Below, one piece after another: positions 23,340 through 34,090 of a DNA stretch of 64,000 bases. The position numbers and the translations under genes were made by a program. The stretch is from assembly GCA_009841635.1 (NCBI GenBank), contig VXLJ01000009.1, positions 18,812-82,811 on the forward strand. Reading direction: 5' to 3'. The notes beneath the pieces are model-generated. The model was given only the letters and a program-made list of their open reading frames with translations. It was not told where the DNA came from and did not search any database. This DNA is from Gammaproteobacteria bacterium (GTDB taxonomy: Bacteria; Pseudomonadota; Gammaproteobacteria; Pseudomonadales; Azotimanducaceae). Positions within the stretch are counted from its first letter, which is position 1. Every line of letters begins with the position of its first letter.

Positions 23340-24413
23340 ATGGTTGGGTTATCCACCGACTTAATGCCATTTCTGGATGAGGCAGTAGCAAGTTGCGACG
23401 CGCTAACGCGAGCGGAAGCGCTGCACTTCGTTGAGCATGGCCACGTTATCGTCAAAAACGCAATGCCTAAAGCGCACGCCGAGCTTGTCAGGGAACGTGC
23501 CTGGAGCGAGCTGGAAACTGAGCACGGTGTCGATCGATCCAACCCTTCTACTTGGGCTAAACCTCAACCAGGTCGACGACCGGCCGGCTATGCACGGCTG
23601 AAAGGCACTGCACAACGCTACCTGCTAAAGACGACTGCACCGCGCGCGTTCAAAGCGCAAGCCGATCTTGTGGGCGGAGCAGCACGCTTGTCTGCCGACG
23701 GCGACGAAGTGTTTTGGGGCGATGGTGTCATTAGCAACCTGGGGATCGAAGATGATCCGAGATGGGAACCGCCTGGACCGAAACAGCCTGGCTGGCATAA
23801 AGATGGCTGGCATTTTCGACACTTCTTGAACTCACCAGAACAATCCTTGGTAACCGTGCCTCTGTATAGCGATATCCAACCCCGCAGCGGCGGCACGTAT
23901 CTTGCCGTCGATTCCATCGCCCCCGTAGCAAGGTTGCTGCGAGACACGCCGCAAGGCTTGCATCCAGATAGTGTGCAAGGCGCAGGCTTCCTGATCCCAG
24001 GACTTATTGAGCAATGCACCAACTTCGTCGAATTGACTGGCGAGGCTGGCGATGTCGCCTTTTTGCACCCTTACATGATGCATCGAGTTAGCATCAATGC
24101 TTCCACTCGACCTCGATTCATCGCGAACATGGCACCAGTTTTGAAAGAACCTATGTGCTTTAAACGACCGCAAGGCGAGGCATATTCGTTGGTTGAATTG
24201 GCGGTTTTGCATGCCTTGTCAGAACCTAGCTACGACTTTCAGCAAACAAGAGATATGCAGGGATTTAAGCCTTTTCCATTTCGCGAAGAGGGTGAGCGCG
24301 AAGCACAGCAAGCGTTGTTGCGTAACGAAATGCGCTCGTTTGCTGAACGCGGCATCGTGACGCCTGCATGGTCGGCCGAATGTGGGTATATGACCAACCA
24401 GGCGTACGCCTGA
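23340..24413 (+). CDS. PhyH-family Fe(II)/2-oxoglutarate dioxygenase
   Basis: 357 residues. The jelly-roll core has His153-x-Asp155 in GWHKDGWH, the distal His248 in FLHPYMMHRV, and Arg257/Arg259 in STRPRF for 2-oxoglutarate. The sequence between the two halves, LVTVPLYSDIQPRSGGTYLAVDS, follows the PhyH pattern. It differs clearly in length and flanks from the other two PhyH proteins in the window, so these are not simple recent duplicates. It is followed on the same strand by the CmcJ/NvfI-like gene and the two together separate exporter halves A2 and B2. The substrate is unknown. Confidence 0.88.
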   Translation: MVGLSTDLMPFLDEAVASCDALTRAEALHFVEHGHVIVKNAMPKAHAELVRERAWSELETEHGVDRSNPSTWAKPQPGRRPAGYARLKGTAQRYLLKTTAPRAFKAQADLVGGAARLSADGDEVFWGDGVISNLGIEDDPRWEPPGPKQPGWHKDGWHFRHFLNSPEQSLVTVPLYSDIQPRSGGTYLAVDSIAPVARLLRDTPQGLHPDSVQGAGFLIPGLIEQCTNFVELTGEAGDVAFLHPYMMHRVSINASTRPRFIANMAPVLKEPMCFKRPQGEAYSLVELAVLHALSEPSYDFQQTRDMQGFKPFPFREEGEREAQQALLRNEMRSFAERGIVTPAWSAECGYMTNQAYA

Positions 24414-24596
24414 CCTAACGCTAAGTCAAACAAGACTAGCGCATCGCGACCTGTATGTTGCCAAGCGTGGTGCGACGCGGTCGCGTAAAGGGTGGATTTG
24501 AGCGTTTGCAGACCAGCCGTATGACATCACGCTATTCCCTGTCGCTTTCTAAAATGTGAGTGCTTGTCGCTGACGTTTTAATCCAGCCAAAACTTC

Positions 24597-25583
24597 TTGT
24601 TCGACCCTCTAAAACCCCTCGATTCACCGGCCTCGTTCGAATCGAATATGCACTTTGCCAATGCATTGCATCGGGGTTATCGAGTACCTAATCAGTATTC
24701 GGTTAAAGATCCCGCGGAACTTAAAACAACGGGTCAAACACACCGCGTCACGGTCCATAACGCTAGGTTGCTGGACCCCGCGCCGACATTGGATTCACAT
24801 GGCTTTCAGTTGGTGCATGCACCATGCGATTTGGACTTGATGGACACCGAGGTCGTAACCAGCGCTTACTACGAGCATTGTCGCGAAGTCGTGCAGCAAA
24901 TCACGGGTTGCTTTGAAGTGCGCGGTGGCGGTCATGAATATCGCAATGGGTTCGGTGGTCAAAGCGGCGAACGAGGCATCAAACCAACGCCAAACGGTAG
25001 CGGTGGTGGCTACGGCATGGGCATTCACTCTGACATGTGCGCAGCTGTCGAAGATGCTTTTGCAAAGATCGTCCCGGATGAACGTCACTTCCAAAGCTTG
25101 AATATTTGGCGAAGCGTTAAGCGAGGGGAGTTGGTGTTTACTGCGCCCCTTGGCATGTGCGACATGCGTTCCGTCGATCCCGCTGACATCGTGTTCGGCG
25201 ATGGCACAGCAACCGGCAACATCAAACAGTATTACAAGGTCGTAGACCAACGGGTCGTGTTTTCACCTTCGCAACGCTGGTACTGCTTTCCCAACATGAC
25301 AGAAGACGAAGTGTTGGTGTTTCGCCAGTACGACACCCGACAAGAACCGCTTAATCTAAGGACTGTTTTCCATAGTGCGGTCGTGGATCCAAACACACCC
25401 GATGACGCGCCGATGCGCTATACCATCGAAGTGCGCATGCAGGCCATCTTCGAAAAAGAAACGGACAAACCAGCTCGAACGGCACACTTTAAAGCGCAAA
25501 TCACGGATGTTTACCGTGATGGGACCAAGAGCGATTGGTGGCGCGGTCCGATTGAAAACTATGTGCCGCCTGCCGACGCGTAA
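24597..25583 (+). CDS. CmcJ/NvfI-family oxidoreductase
   Basis: 328 residues from a TTG at 24597; an ATG at 24648 gives 311 and neither has a clear ribosome binding site. The family signature is well preserved: NIWRSVKRGELVFTAPL, RWYCFPNMTEDEVLVFRQYDT, TVFHSAVVDP and MRYTIEVRM. A His144-x-Asp146 pair in GIHSDM and His259 probably bind iron. This superfamily includes CmcJ of cephamycin 7-alpha-methoxylation, NvfI, and fungal AsaB-like enzymes, often in natural-product tailoring. It is rarely discussed beside ABC exporters. Its stop lies 9 bases from the convergent stop of B2. A stretch of 183 bases separates it from the PhyH gene. Confidence 0.82.
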   Translation: MFDPLKPLDSPASFESNMHFANALHRGYRVPNQYSVKDPAELKTTGQTHRVTVHNARLLDPAPTLDSHGFQLVHAPCDLDLMDTEVVTSAYYEHCREVVQQITGCFEVRGGGHEYRNGFGGQSGERGIKPTPNGSGGGYGMGIHSDMCAAVEDAFAKIVPDERHFQSLNIWRSVKRGELVFTAPLGMCDMRSVDPADIVFGDGTATGNIKQYYKVVDQRVVFSPSQRWYCFPNMTEDEVLVFRQYDTRQEPLNLRTVFHSAVVDPNTPDDAPMRYTIEVRMQAIFEKETDKPARTAHFKAQITDVYRDGTKSDWWRGPIENYVPPADA

Positions 25584-25592
25584 AAAAGTGAT

Positions 25593-27536
25593 CTATGCCG
25601 CCACGGGTTGGCTACTGGCTTCTGCTTCGACAAAGGCACGGTAGCGACCTTCGGCAAGCGCGAGCAATTCGTTAGGTGGACCAACCTCGGCCACATAACC
25701 GTCTTCAAGAAAAACGACCTGGTCTGCACGGGTTGCTGTGGCAACTCGGTGAGTGATCAGAAACACGATCTTGTCTTGTGCCCATGCGTCGATGTTGCTA
25801 AGCAGTTTTTGCTCGGTTTTCACGTCTAACGATGCCGTCGGTTCGTCAAGCACCAAGATCGGTCCGTTCTTGACGATGGCGCGAGCGATTGAGATCCGTT
25901 GCCGTTGTCCCGTAGAGAGCTTGGCACCTCGTTCACCTAGCTCGGTGTGCAGACCATCTGGCAGATCGTCTAAGAACTCATCGACGCAACTAATACGCAA
26001 GGCATCTTGCAAGGCTGCGTCACTGGCTTCTGGCGCAGCGAAGCGCACGTTCTCTTCAATGGATGTAGGGAATAACGCGTTTTCCTGCAACACAATAGAA
26101 ACTGCGTTTCGCAAAGACTCCTGACGTAGTTCACGAACATCGACGCCATTCACCTTGATGCTGCCTTGGTCGACGTCATATAACCGGATGAGGAGGTTCA
26201 TTAAGGTCGACTTACCAGCGCCTGAACTTCCCACGATCGCAGTCACCGTGCCAGGCTTGGCTTCGAAACTCACGTCCCGCAGCACGGGGTATGTAGGTTC
26301 GTATTGAAAAGCAACATGGTCAAATACGACAGCTAACCCTGCCCCAGGTACATCACGTGCGTCAGCTGCGTCTTGAACCTCCGGTTCTAGCTCAAGTAAG
26401 AACATGGCGCGTTGTAGACCAACTCCCATGTCTTGCAGTACGCTCCACGTGAACGCCATGCCAACCAACGAACCACCCGCACTATTCATATGCTCGCGGG
26501 CAGCTTGAAATGCGCCTAAATTCCAGACCGCGAAGCCAACCACCGCAATGACGCCATAGCCGGCCGTCGCATCCTCATTCCAAACCATTTGCACCATAAA
26601 GTAGTCGGCAATCAAGGTCACAACGGCGGCGCAGAAAAACACGCCGAGATTGAGCAACACGACGGTGCGACGCAATACATACGCACGATCAAGCGCATGT
26701 TGCGATCGATCCATGAATTTAGTCAATGCGCCTCGTTCTGCGTTAAGCGCTTTCAGCAGCTTGCTACCCTGAATGCTCTCTTGAATATGCGAGGTAAGTG
26801 CGCTATTCGCCAATCTCGCCGCGCGACTGAGTTTCCTGAGTTTGCTCGTCATGAACTTTGCCAGCAACGCCGCTGGGACGCTAGCGACTAAAAACAATGT
26901 GGCGAGATAGAGATTGAATGCCGCAATCACGGTTAGCACAAACAAAAAAGAACCGATCAAGATGATGGGTTGGATGATGCCAGTCTGCAAGATGGAGACC
27001 ACCATCGCGCTATCTTGATACACACGATAGATGGCGTCGCCGACTTGACCTTTATGATGAAAGCGCAGGGATAGTTGCATGGCGTTATTCACCATTTCTT
27101 CGCGCAAGTGCTGGTTGACTCGTTGCAAAATCCAGGTTTGGTAATACCCCATGCCTTGACTCAGCGCAAAGTGAAATACCACGATGCTTCCGAGCAGAAT
27201 CAAAACAATCGTTCGCAGCTGAAATCGCGATGCTTCGGCAAGGGATTCAACGTACACAAACTCGTCGGTCGACAAGCCAAGCATTTGTGCTTGCAATTCG
27301 GTGAGTGGTTCGGCGAGAAAGATCTTGTTCGTCAGTAGATCAGAACTGAATAGCGCGATACCTGTGTTCAGAGCTAGGGTCACTCCTACCAGAAGCAGGA
27401 GTGCCGCAAAATGCGGCCATTGCGGGATTAGGTAACGGCGACATTTCCAGAAAGCATGCAACATCGTAAGTTGCGCTGGGTCTGGCTGTTCAGTTGCTGC
27501 AACCGCATTTGGTTCGGCCTCTACAACGTCTGACAT
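25593..27536 (-). CDS. ABC exporter half B2 (TMD-NBD)
   Basis: 647 residues, the most compact B-type half. After an N-terminal cytoplasmic leader it has six TM helices, with the extracytoplasmic segment DLLTNKIFLAEPL between TM1 and TM2 that B3 (DLFTNKVLIGEKL) and B1 (DMLSQSILLSDPL) share. Then GDAIYRVYQDSAMV, Walker A GSSGAGKS, signature LSTGQ, Walker B ILVLDE, H-loop THRVATA. The last of these is the most divergent H-loop among the six halves. It follows metR by 15 bases on the same strand and is presumably co-transcribed with it. Its partner is inferred to be A2. Confidence 0.91.
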   Translation of the reverse strand: MSDVVEAEPNAVAATEQPDPAQLTMLHAFWKCRRYLIPQWPHFAALLLLVGVTLALNTGIALFSSDLLTNKIFLAEPLTELQAQMLGLSTDEFVYVESLAEASRFQLRTIVLILLGSIVVFHFALSQGMGYYQTWILQRVNQHLREEMVNNAMQLSLRFHHKGQVGDAIYRVYQDSAMVVSILQTGIIQPIILIGSFLFVLTVIAAFNLYLATLFLVASVPAALLAKFMTSKLRKLSRAARLANSALTSHIQESIQGSKLLKALNAERGALTKFMDRSQHALDRAYVLRRTVVLLNLGVFFCAAVVTLIADYFMVQMVWNEDATAGYGVIAVVGFAVWNLGAFQAAREHMNSAGGSLVGMAFTWSVLQDMGVGLQRAMFLLELEPEVQDAADARDVPGAGLAVVFDHVAFQYEPTYPVLRDVSFEAKPGTVTAIVGSSGAGKSTLMNLLIRLYDVDQGSIKVNGVDVRELRQESLRNAVSIVLQENALFPTSIEENVRFAAPEASDAALQDALRISCVDEFLDDLPDGLHTELGERGAKLSTGQRQRISIARAIVKNGPILVLDEPTASLDVKTEQKLLSNIDAWAQDKIVFLITHRVATATRADQVVFLEDGYVAEVGPPNELLALAEGRYRAFVEAEASSQPVAA

Positions 27537-27551
27537 GGCAGCTAGGTTGGT

Positions 27552-28487
27552 CTAGGCGACTTTCTCCCGAGTGCTTCGAGAGATTGTGAAATCCGACTCG
27601 AACGAGCGACGGGCTGTAGCGCAAAAATCTTGGATGAACGGCAGGGTCTTATAGTCGCGTCGAATCGCGGCGAACAGAGTTGGAAATACACCCTTTCTTC
27701 CTAAGCGCTTAGAAACGATGTAACCGTTTTTTTCGTAATCTCGTAGCACCCAATCTGGCAAACACGTGACGACGCGCCCGCTCGCAACACGCTGAATCAT
27801 GAGCGACGTGATTTCCGCGGTACGCACCTGCTGCGGCTGGACACCTGCTTCGTCCAGAAATGAAGTGAAAACATCGAGACGTGAGCGTTCAACTGGGTAG
27901 GTGATCAACGTCTCGCTCTCAAGGTCTTCTGGCACCACATGCGAACGTCGAGCTAGACGATGGGTGCTTGAAACAGCCAAACGCGCCTCGTACTTAAAGA
28001 GCGGAATATACGCCAGCCGTTGGTCGTCGATGGGGTCCGCGGTGATCACCAAATCCAGTTCGCCCCGACATACCGCGTCTTGTGGCTGGAAGCCAAATCC
28101 TCCGGATATATCGACGTCCACATCCGGCCATGAGCGTTGGTACTGGTCTAGCGTTGGCAATAGCCAATCGTAGCAGCTATGGCACTCGATGGCGATGTAT
28201 AGCCGTCCGGCATCGCCTTCGGCGAGGCGTGCAATGTCGGCATTAGCATCTTGAATTTTCGGCACGATCTCGTCAGCTAGGTCCAGCAGGCGTTGTCCTG
28301 CGGACGTGAACGCATAGGGCTGTTGGCGACGATAGACCAACACGCAATTGAGGCGTTCTTCAAGTTCTCGCATCTGGTGCGAAATCGCCGAAGGTGTGAC
28401 GAACACGCGTTCAGCTGCATCCGTCAAGCGTTCGGTGTCGCGCAAGGCTTGCAGCGTGAGCAAATGTTTGAGCTCAAATTTGATCAA
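27552..28487 (-). CDS. metR: MetR-like LysR-type transcriptional regulator
   Basis: 311 residues. The winged-helix N-terminus (LKHLLTLQALRDTERLTDAAE, then TPSAISHQMRELEERL) is followed by an effector domain with strong MetR features: AIECHSCYDWLLPTL, GELDLVITADP, and ETLITYPVERSRLDVF. MetR activates methionine-synthesis genes (metE, metF, metH, glyA) and responds to homocysteine. Here no metE or metF is adjacent: it is divergent from an M16 protease gene and, 15 bases downstream, leads into exporter half B2. A MetR-box-like site lies 35 bases before its start, consistent with autoregulation. A link to the exporter is an inference. Confidence 0.88.
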   Translation of the reverse strand: MIKFELKHLLTLQALRDTERLTDAAERVFVTPSAISHQMRELEERLNCVLVYRRQQPYAFTSAGQRLLDLADEIVPKIQDANADIARLAEGDAGRLYIAIECHSCYDWLLPTLDQYQRSWPDVDVDISGGFGFQPQDAVCRGELDLVITADPIDDQRLAYIPLFKYEARLAVSSTHRLARRSHVVPEDLESETLITYPVERSRLDVFTSFLDEAGVQPQQVRTAEITSLMIQRVASGRVVTCLPDWVLRDYEKNGYIVSKRLGRKGVFPTLFAAIRRDYKTLPFIQDFCATARRSFESDFTISRSTREKVA

Positions 28488-28521
28488 GATGAGTAAAACT
28501 CAATAAAAAATCGTTGTGTAT

Positions 28522-28534
28522 TGAATTCTATTCA
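28522..28534. promoter_or_regulatory. MetR-box-like site
   Basis: TGAATTCTATTCA fits the MetR consensus TGAA-N5-TTCA (the central base is C where A or T is preferred). It lies 35 bases upstream of metR, in the 201-base region between metR and the M16 protease gene, so it could serve either. Confidence 0.5.
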
Positions 28535-28580
28535 GCTGTTAATAACCAGGTATGGAGGTCTAACGTGGTTTGGTGGGCTC

Positions 28581-28592
28581 ATTCGCGGCGCG
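28581..28592. repeat. Direct repeat, copy 1 of ATTCGCGGCGCG
   Basis: A 12-base GC-rich direct repeat in the metR/M16 divergent region. The second copy is at 28639-28650, 58 bases away start to start. Confidence 0.4.
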
Positions 28593-28638
28593 GCGAGATG
28601 AGATCTAGGGCTCTGTGGGCAAAGATCGCATTCTCATA

Positions 28639-28650
28639 ATTCGCGGCGCG
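28639..28650. repeat. Direct repeat, copy 2 of ATTCGCGGCGCG
   Basis: Second copy of the 12-base repeat, 38 bases before the M16 protease start; both copies could be binding sites for one regulator of that gene. Confidence 0.4.
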
Positions 28651-28688
28651 TTTTCCGCTATCGTTGCCGTTTTATAAGGCTACCGTTC

Positions 28689-31466
<2,778 letters not shown>

Positions 31467-31562
31467 TGCCGGGAGCTAACCGTTCAGTTGTCGATTAGTG
31501 GTGGATTTGATCACGACGTGATTAAAGCCTAAAACAAGCCAGGATAGGAGCTGAACAAAGCC

Positions 31563-31835
31563 ATGGCAAGCGACGATTTATTCATTTCGATCAAGAACAC
31601 GGTCCTCCGAATTAGGAAATCCGACGGCAGCGAGGTGTGGCGTTCGAAGCTGCCACGCAGTGCATCGACGTTGGTTACGATTGCTGTTGAAGAAGACGGT
31701 CTATATGCCAGTGCCGGCGGTGAGGTCTATCGTTTAAATCCGGATACTGGTCAACTCATGTGGACCAGTGAACTGCCGAAATTAGGTCGCGGCACCGTCC
31801 TGATTGCCTCACAAGCGCCGTCCAGCGACGAATGA
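31563..31835 (+). CDS. Tiny PQQ-like beta-propeller fragment protein 1
   Basis: 90 residues without signal peptide. It contains two PQQ-type blades: LRIRKSDGSEVWRSKLP and VYRLNPDTGQLMWTSELPKLGRGT. An AGGAG lies upstream of the ATG at a fairly long distance (about 12 bases). The following gene overlaps it by 4 bases and encodes a paralogue with the same blade pattern. Complete PQQ/WD propellers have six to eight blades, so this protein would have to oligomerise or pair with its neighbour. Function unknown; it is not obviously a decayed fragment of a larger protein because both frames keep their own starts and stops. Confidence 0.75.
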   Translation: MASDDLFISIKNTVLRIRKSDGSEVWRSKLPRSASTLVTIAVEEDGLYASAGGEVYRLNPDTGQLMWTSELPKLGRGTVLIASQAPSSDE

Positions 31836-32188
31836 AACTCAAATCGATGCTCATCTTGGGTGTCAAAGGGCATGTGGTATGCCTCCGCAAAGAAGACGGC
31901 AGGGAAGTGTGGCGAACTCATTTACGAGGTAGAGGCAATACCACCGTTTTACGTGACGGCGATCGAGTTTTTGCGGCGACAAAGGGTTACTTGTATGCCC
32001 TTGATATTCAGAGCGGCTCGATTCTTTGGGTTAACGGATTACCCAAATTGGGATTTGGCACTTGCATTATGGGTTCGCCGAATCAGGGTGTCATGGCCGC
32101 CATAAACATCATTGTTCAACAACAGATGGCGGCAGCTGCCGCTGCAAGCGCAGCGGCTGGCGCTTCGGCCGCAGCAGCTTCAAGCTAG
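31832..32188 (+). CDS. Tiny PQQ-like beta-propeller fragment protein 2 with Ala-rich tail
   Basis: 118 residues starting within the previous gene's stop (ATGA). Two blades match those of the upstream paralogue: CLRKEDGREVWRTHL and LYALDIQSGSILWVNGLPKLGFGT. The C-terminal region from about residue 96 is QQQM followed by an Ala/Ser/Gly-rich low-complexity tail, perhaps a flexible or helical linker. It probably arose by tandem duplication. No secretion signal is visible, so a cytoplasmic location is inferred. Function unknown. Confidence 0.75.
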   Translation: MKLKSMLILGVKGHVVCLRKEDGREVWRTHLRGRGNTTVLRDGDRVFAATKGYLYALDIQSGSILWVNGLPKLGFGTCIMGSPNQGVMAAINIIVQQQMAAAAAASAAAGASAAAASS

Positions 32189-32193
32189 CTTGA
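32180..32193. terminator. Palindromic hairpin at a gene end
   Basis: TCAAGCTAGCTTGA is a perfect 14-base palindrome that includes the stop codon of the second PQQ-like gene. It lies between convergent genes and may act as a bidirectional terminator, although it has no T-tract. Confidence 0.35.
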
Positions 32194-32239
32194 GCCGCAA
32201 CGGAGTAGTTAGTCGCTCACAAGCATCGTGGCATGCAGG

Positions 32240-32989
32240 TTAGCGATAACCCTGTGCTGCATAGGTGAGCCAAGGTTCGTTTTCCCCAGCGGCAAAGCCG
32301 GTGATCATTTGCTGCCTAAACCAACCCCGAAAGCTCTCGTGTGCGTCGAGCGCGGGAATTTGATCCAAAGCTTGTAACCAAGGGGTTGGGTCGTAGTTCA
32401 CGTGGTGGAAAGTAAAGTCATGGTCTTCGAGCAGTCCATAGCACGCTGTCACATGACCGCAACGATTCTGCCCCACGCTACCAGGATTGATGAAATTTTG
32501 TTCGGCAATCGTACGACGAAATTGAATGTGAGAGTGCCCGAATAGCACGGGTGCTTGGGTTTCACCGTAGGTGAAAGGACCGAACTGTTCTGCTTTCATA
32601 TCAGGTAGTACATGACGAACGTCCGGACTTTCATCGCCGTGCGCGAGGACGATCTTATGGTCGCCGACCTCAAAGAGGCCTGGTTCTTGAAAATCCGTCA
32701 GAAAATCCACGCCGCTAGGGTCGAATACGTCATAGATCCAATGCATAAACGCCTTAAACCCATCTGGCCATCGCTCAACCGAATCGGGATTCAGCATCGT
32801 ATATTCATGATTGCCACGAATGAAAATGCCATCAAGCTCGCTTAGAAGTTCAAGCGTCTCATTAGGCTGAGGACCAGGTGATACCGCATCGCCTAGAAAT
32901 ATGACAGAATCGAACTCTGGTTCTTGTTCTAGGACGGCTTGAAGCGCGGTTGCATTGCCGTGCACGTCGCCGAAGACGAGGGTTTTCAT
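32240..32989 (-). CDS. Calcineurin-like metallophosphoesterase (YfcE/MJ0936-like)
   Basis: 249 residues with all metal-binding blocks of the family in order: GDVHGN (residues 7-12), GDAVSPGP, GNHE, a His in LAHGDES, and GHSH. Such enzymes hydrolyse phosphodiesters using two metal ions; the closest functional group is the predicted phosphodiesterases of the YfcE type, but the natural substrate is not predictable. It is divergent from the methyltransferase gene, with a 174-base region between them that contains the near-palindrome GCTCGAGCGAGC. Confidence 0.88.
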   Translation of the reverse strand: MKTLVFGDVHGNATALQAVLEQEPEFDSVIFLGDAVSPGPQPNETLELLSELDGIFIRGNHEYTMLNPDSVERWPDGFKAFMHWIYDVFDPSGVDFLTDFQEPGLFEVGDHKIVLAHGDESPDVRHVLPDMKAEQFGPFTYGETQAPVLFGHSHIQFRRTIAEQNFINPGSVGQNRCGHVTACYGLLEDHDFTFHHVNYDPTPWLQALDQIPALDAHESFRGWFRQQMITGFAAGENEPWLTYAAQGYR

Positions 32990-33163
32990 TGATTGAAATT
33001 AAAAGCTCGAGCGAGCAACCTGAATTTGCGCTAGAAGCGAATTGAAGTGAATTTACACGCGCAATTGTGCATTGAAATAGGTTTGAATAATCCCAATTTA
33101 GCGATCGTTGACCGTTCAAAAATCATCACGCCTTCGAAAGGAGGCTGAATCTGAAGCACAATC

Positions 33164-33949
33164 ATGGATAAAAACACCTACTTCACCGATCATTGGCAGG
33201 ACATTGAGCCAGCTCGGATCGCACGTTACGAGCAGATGTTTCAATGGCGAGATGAGCATGCTGCCATGCTTCAGCCACTGCAACCAGAAGCAGGTTGTCG
33301 AATACTTGATTACGGATGCGGCCCTGGGTTCGTGAGCATGGGGTTAGCCGAGGTAGTAGGTGAAACCGGTCATGTCTATGGTGTCGACTTAAACGCTCAG
33401 TTTGTGGCGGATTCAGCACGACGTGCCGAGGGCAAGCCGAATGTGACCTTTCATCAAACGAACGGTTACGAAGTACCTTTGGACGACGGTGCGGTCCATC
33501 GCGTGTTTTGCAAAAATGTGCTGGAGTATGTGGCCGATCCAGCTCAAACCTTGGATGAATTCAAGCGGGTGCTCGCAAAGGACGGGCGCATGTTATTGAT
33601 TGATAGCGATTGGCGATTCGTGCTCGTCGAGCCTTGGGGTCAAGCACGTACCGAACGTTTTTTTGAAGCCGCGGCCATTGCTTTTAAGACGCCGACCATA
33701 GGCAGGGCACTGCGCGCATTGGTTCAAATGGCGGGGTTCGAACAAGTCGAAGTCAGCATTCGAGCGGGTGTAGACACCACGGGCGGAAGCCTCGCCGTCA
33801 TTCGCAATATGGCAAGCTACATTGCTGAATTTGAGCGATTGCCGCACGAGGAAGTTGACGAAATGCTTGCGGAGCTTGAAGCTGCAATTGAATCCGGCAA
33901 GTACATGTTTAGCTTGCCTCAGTTTTTTATTACTGCCTCACGACCATGA
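33164..33949 (+). CDS. Class I SAM-dependent methyltransferase
   Basis: 261 residues. Motif I LDYGCGPGFVSMGLAEV is followed by the acidic VYGVDLN, then NVTFHQTNGYEVPLDDGAV and the post-motif FKRVLAKDGRMLLIDSDW, the standard Rossmann-fold layout of methyltransferase domain 11. The acceptor is unknown. An AAAGGAGG sits 18 bases before the ATG, rather far, so a different effective start is possible although none is in frame nearer. It precedes the PEP-synthase-like gene by 141 bases on the same strand. Confidence 0.87.
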   Translation: MDKNTYFTDHWQDIEPARIARYEQMFQWRDEHAAMLQPLQPEAGCRILDYGCGPGFVSMGLAEVVGETGHVYGVDLNAQFVADSARRAEGKPNVTFHQTNGYEVPLDDGAVHRVFCKNVLEYVADPAQTLDEFKRVLAKDGRMLLIDSDWRFVLVEPWGQARTERFFEAAAIAFKTPTIGRALRALVQMAGFEQVEVSIRAGVDTTGGSLAVIRNMASYIAEFERLPHEEVDEMLAELEAAIESGKYMFSLPQFFITASRP

Positions 33950-34050
33950 AGAGCTGACTCAGAGTGTGAGAGAAGGAAGGCTTCCCCAATTATCCGACCT
34001 ATCAAGCTAGCCTCTTTCAGAAACCTTCCAAAATTAAAATCACATGCTTC

Positions 34051-34066
34051 CTCGACGCCCGTCGAG
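34051..34066. promoter_or_regulatory. Perfect 7-bp inverted repeat upstream of the phosphotransferase-like gene
   Basis: CTCGACG/CGTCGAG with a 2-base spacer, 24 bases before the start at 34091. There is no T-tract, so an operator or mRNA stem is more likely than a terminator. Confidence 0.35.
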
Positions 34067-34090
34067 ACAGTCCACCGAGACTAACCTCAC

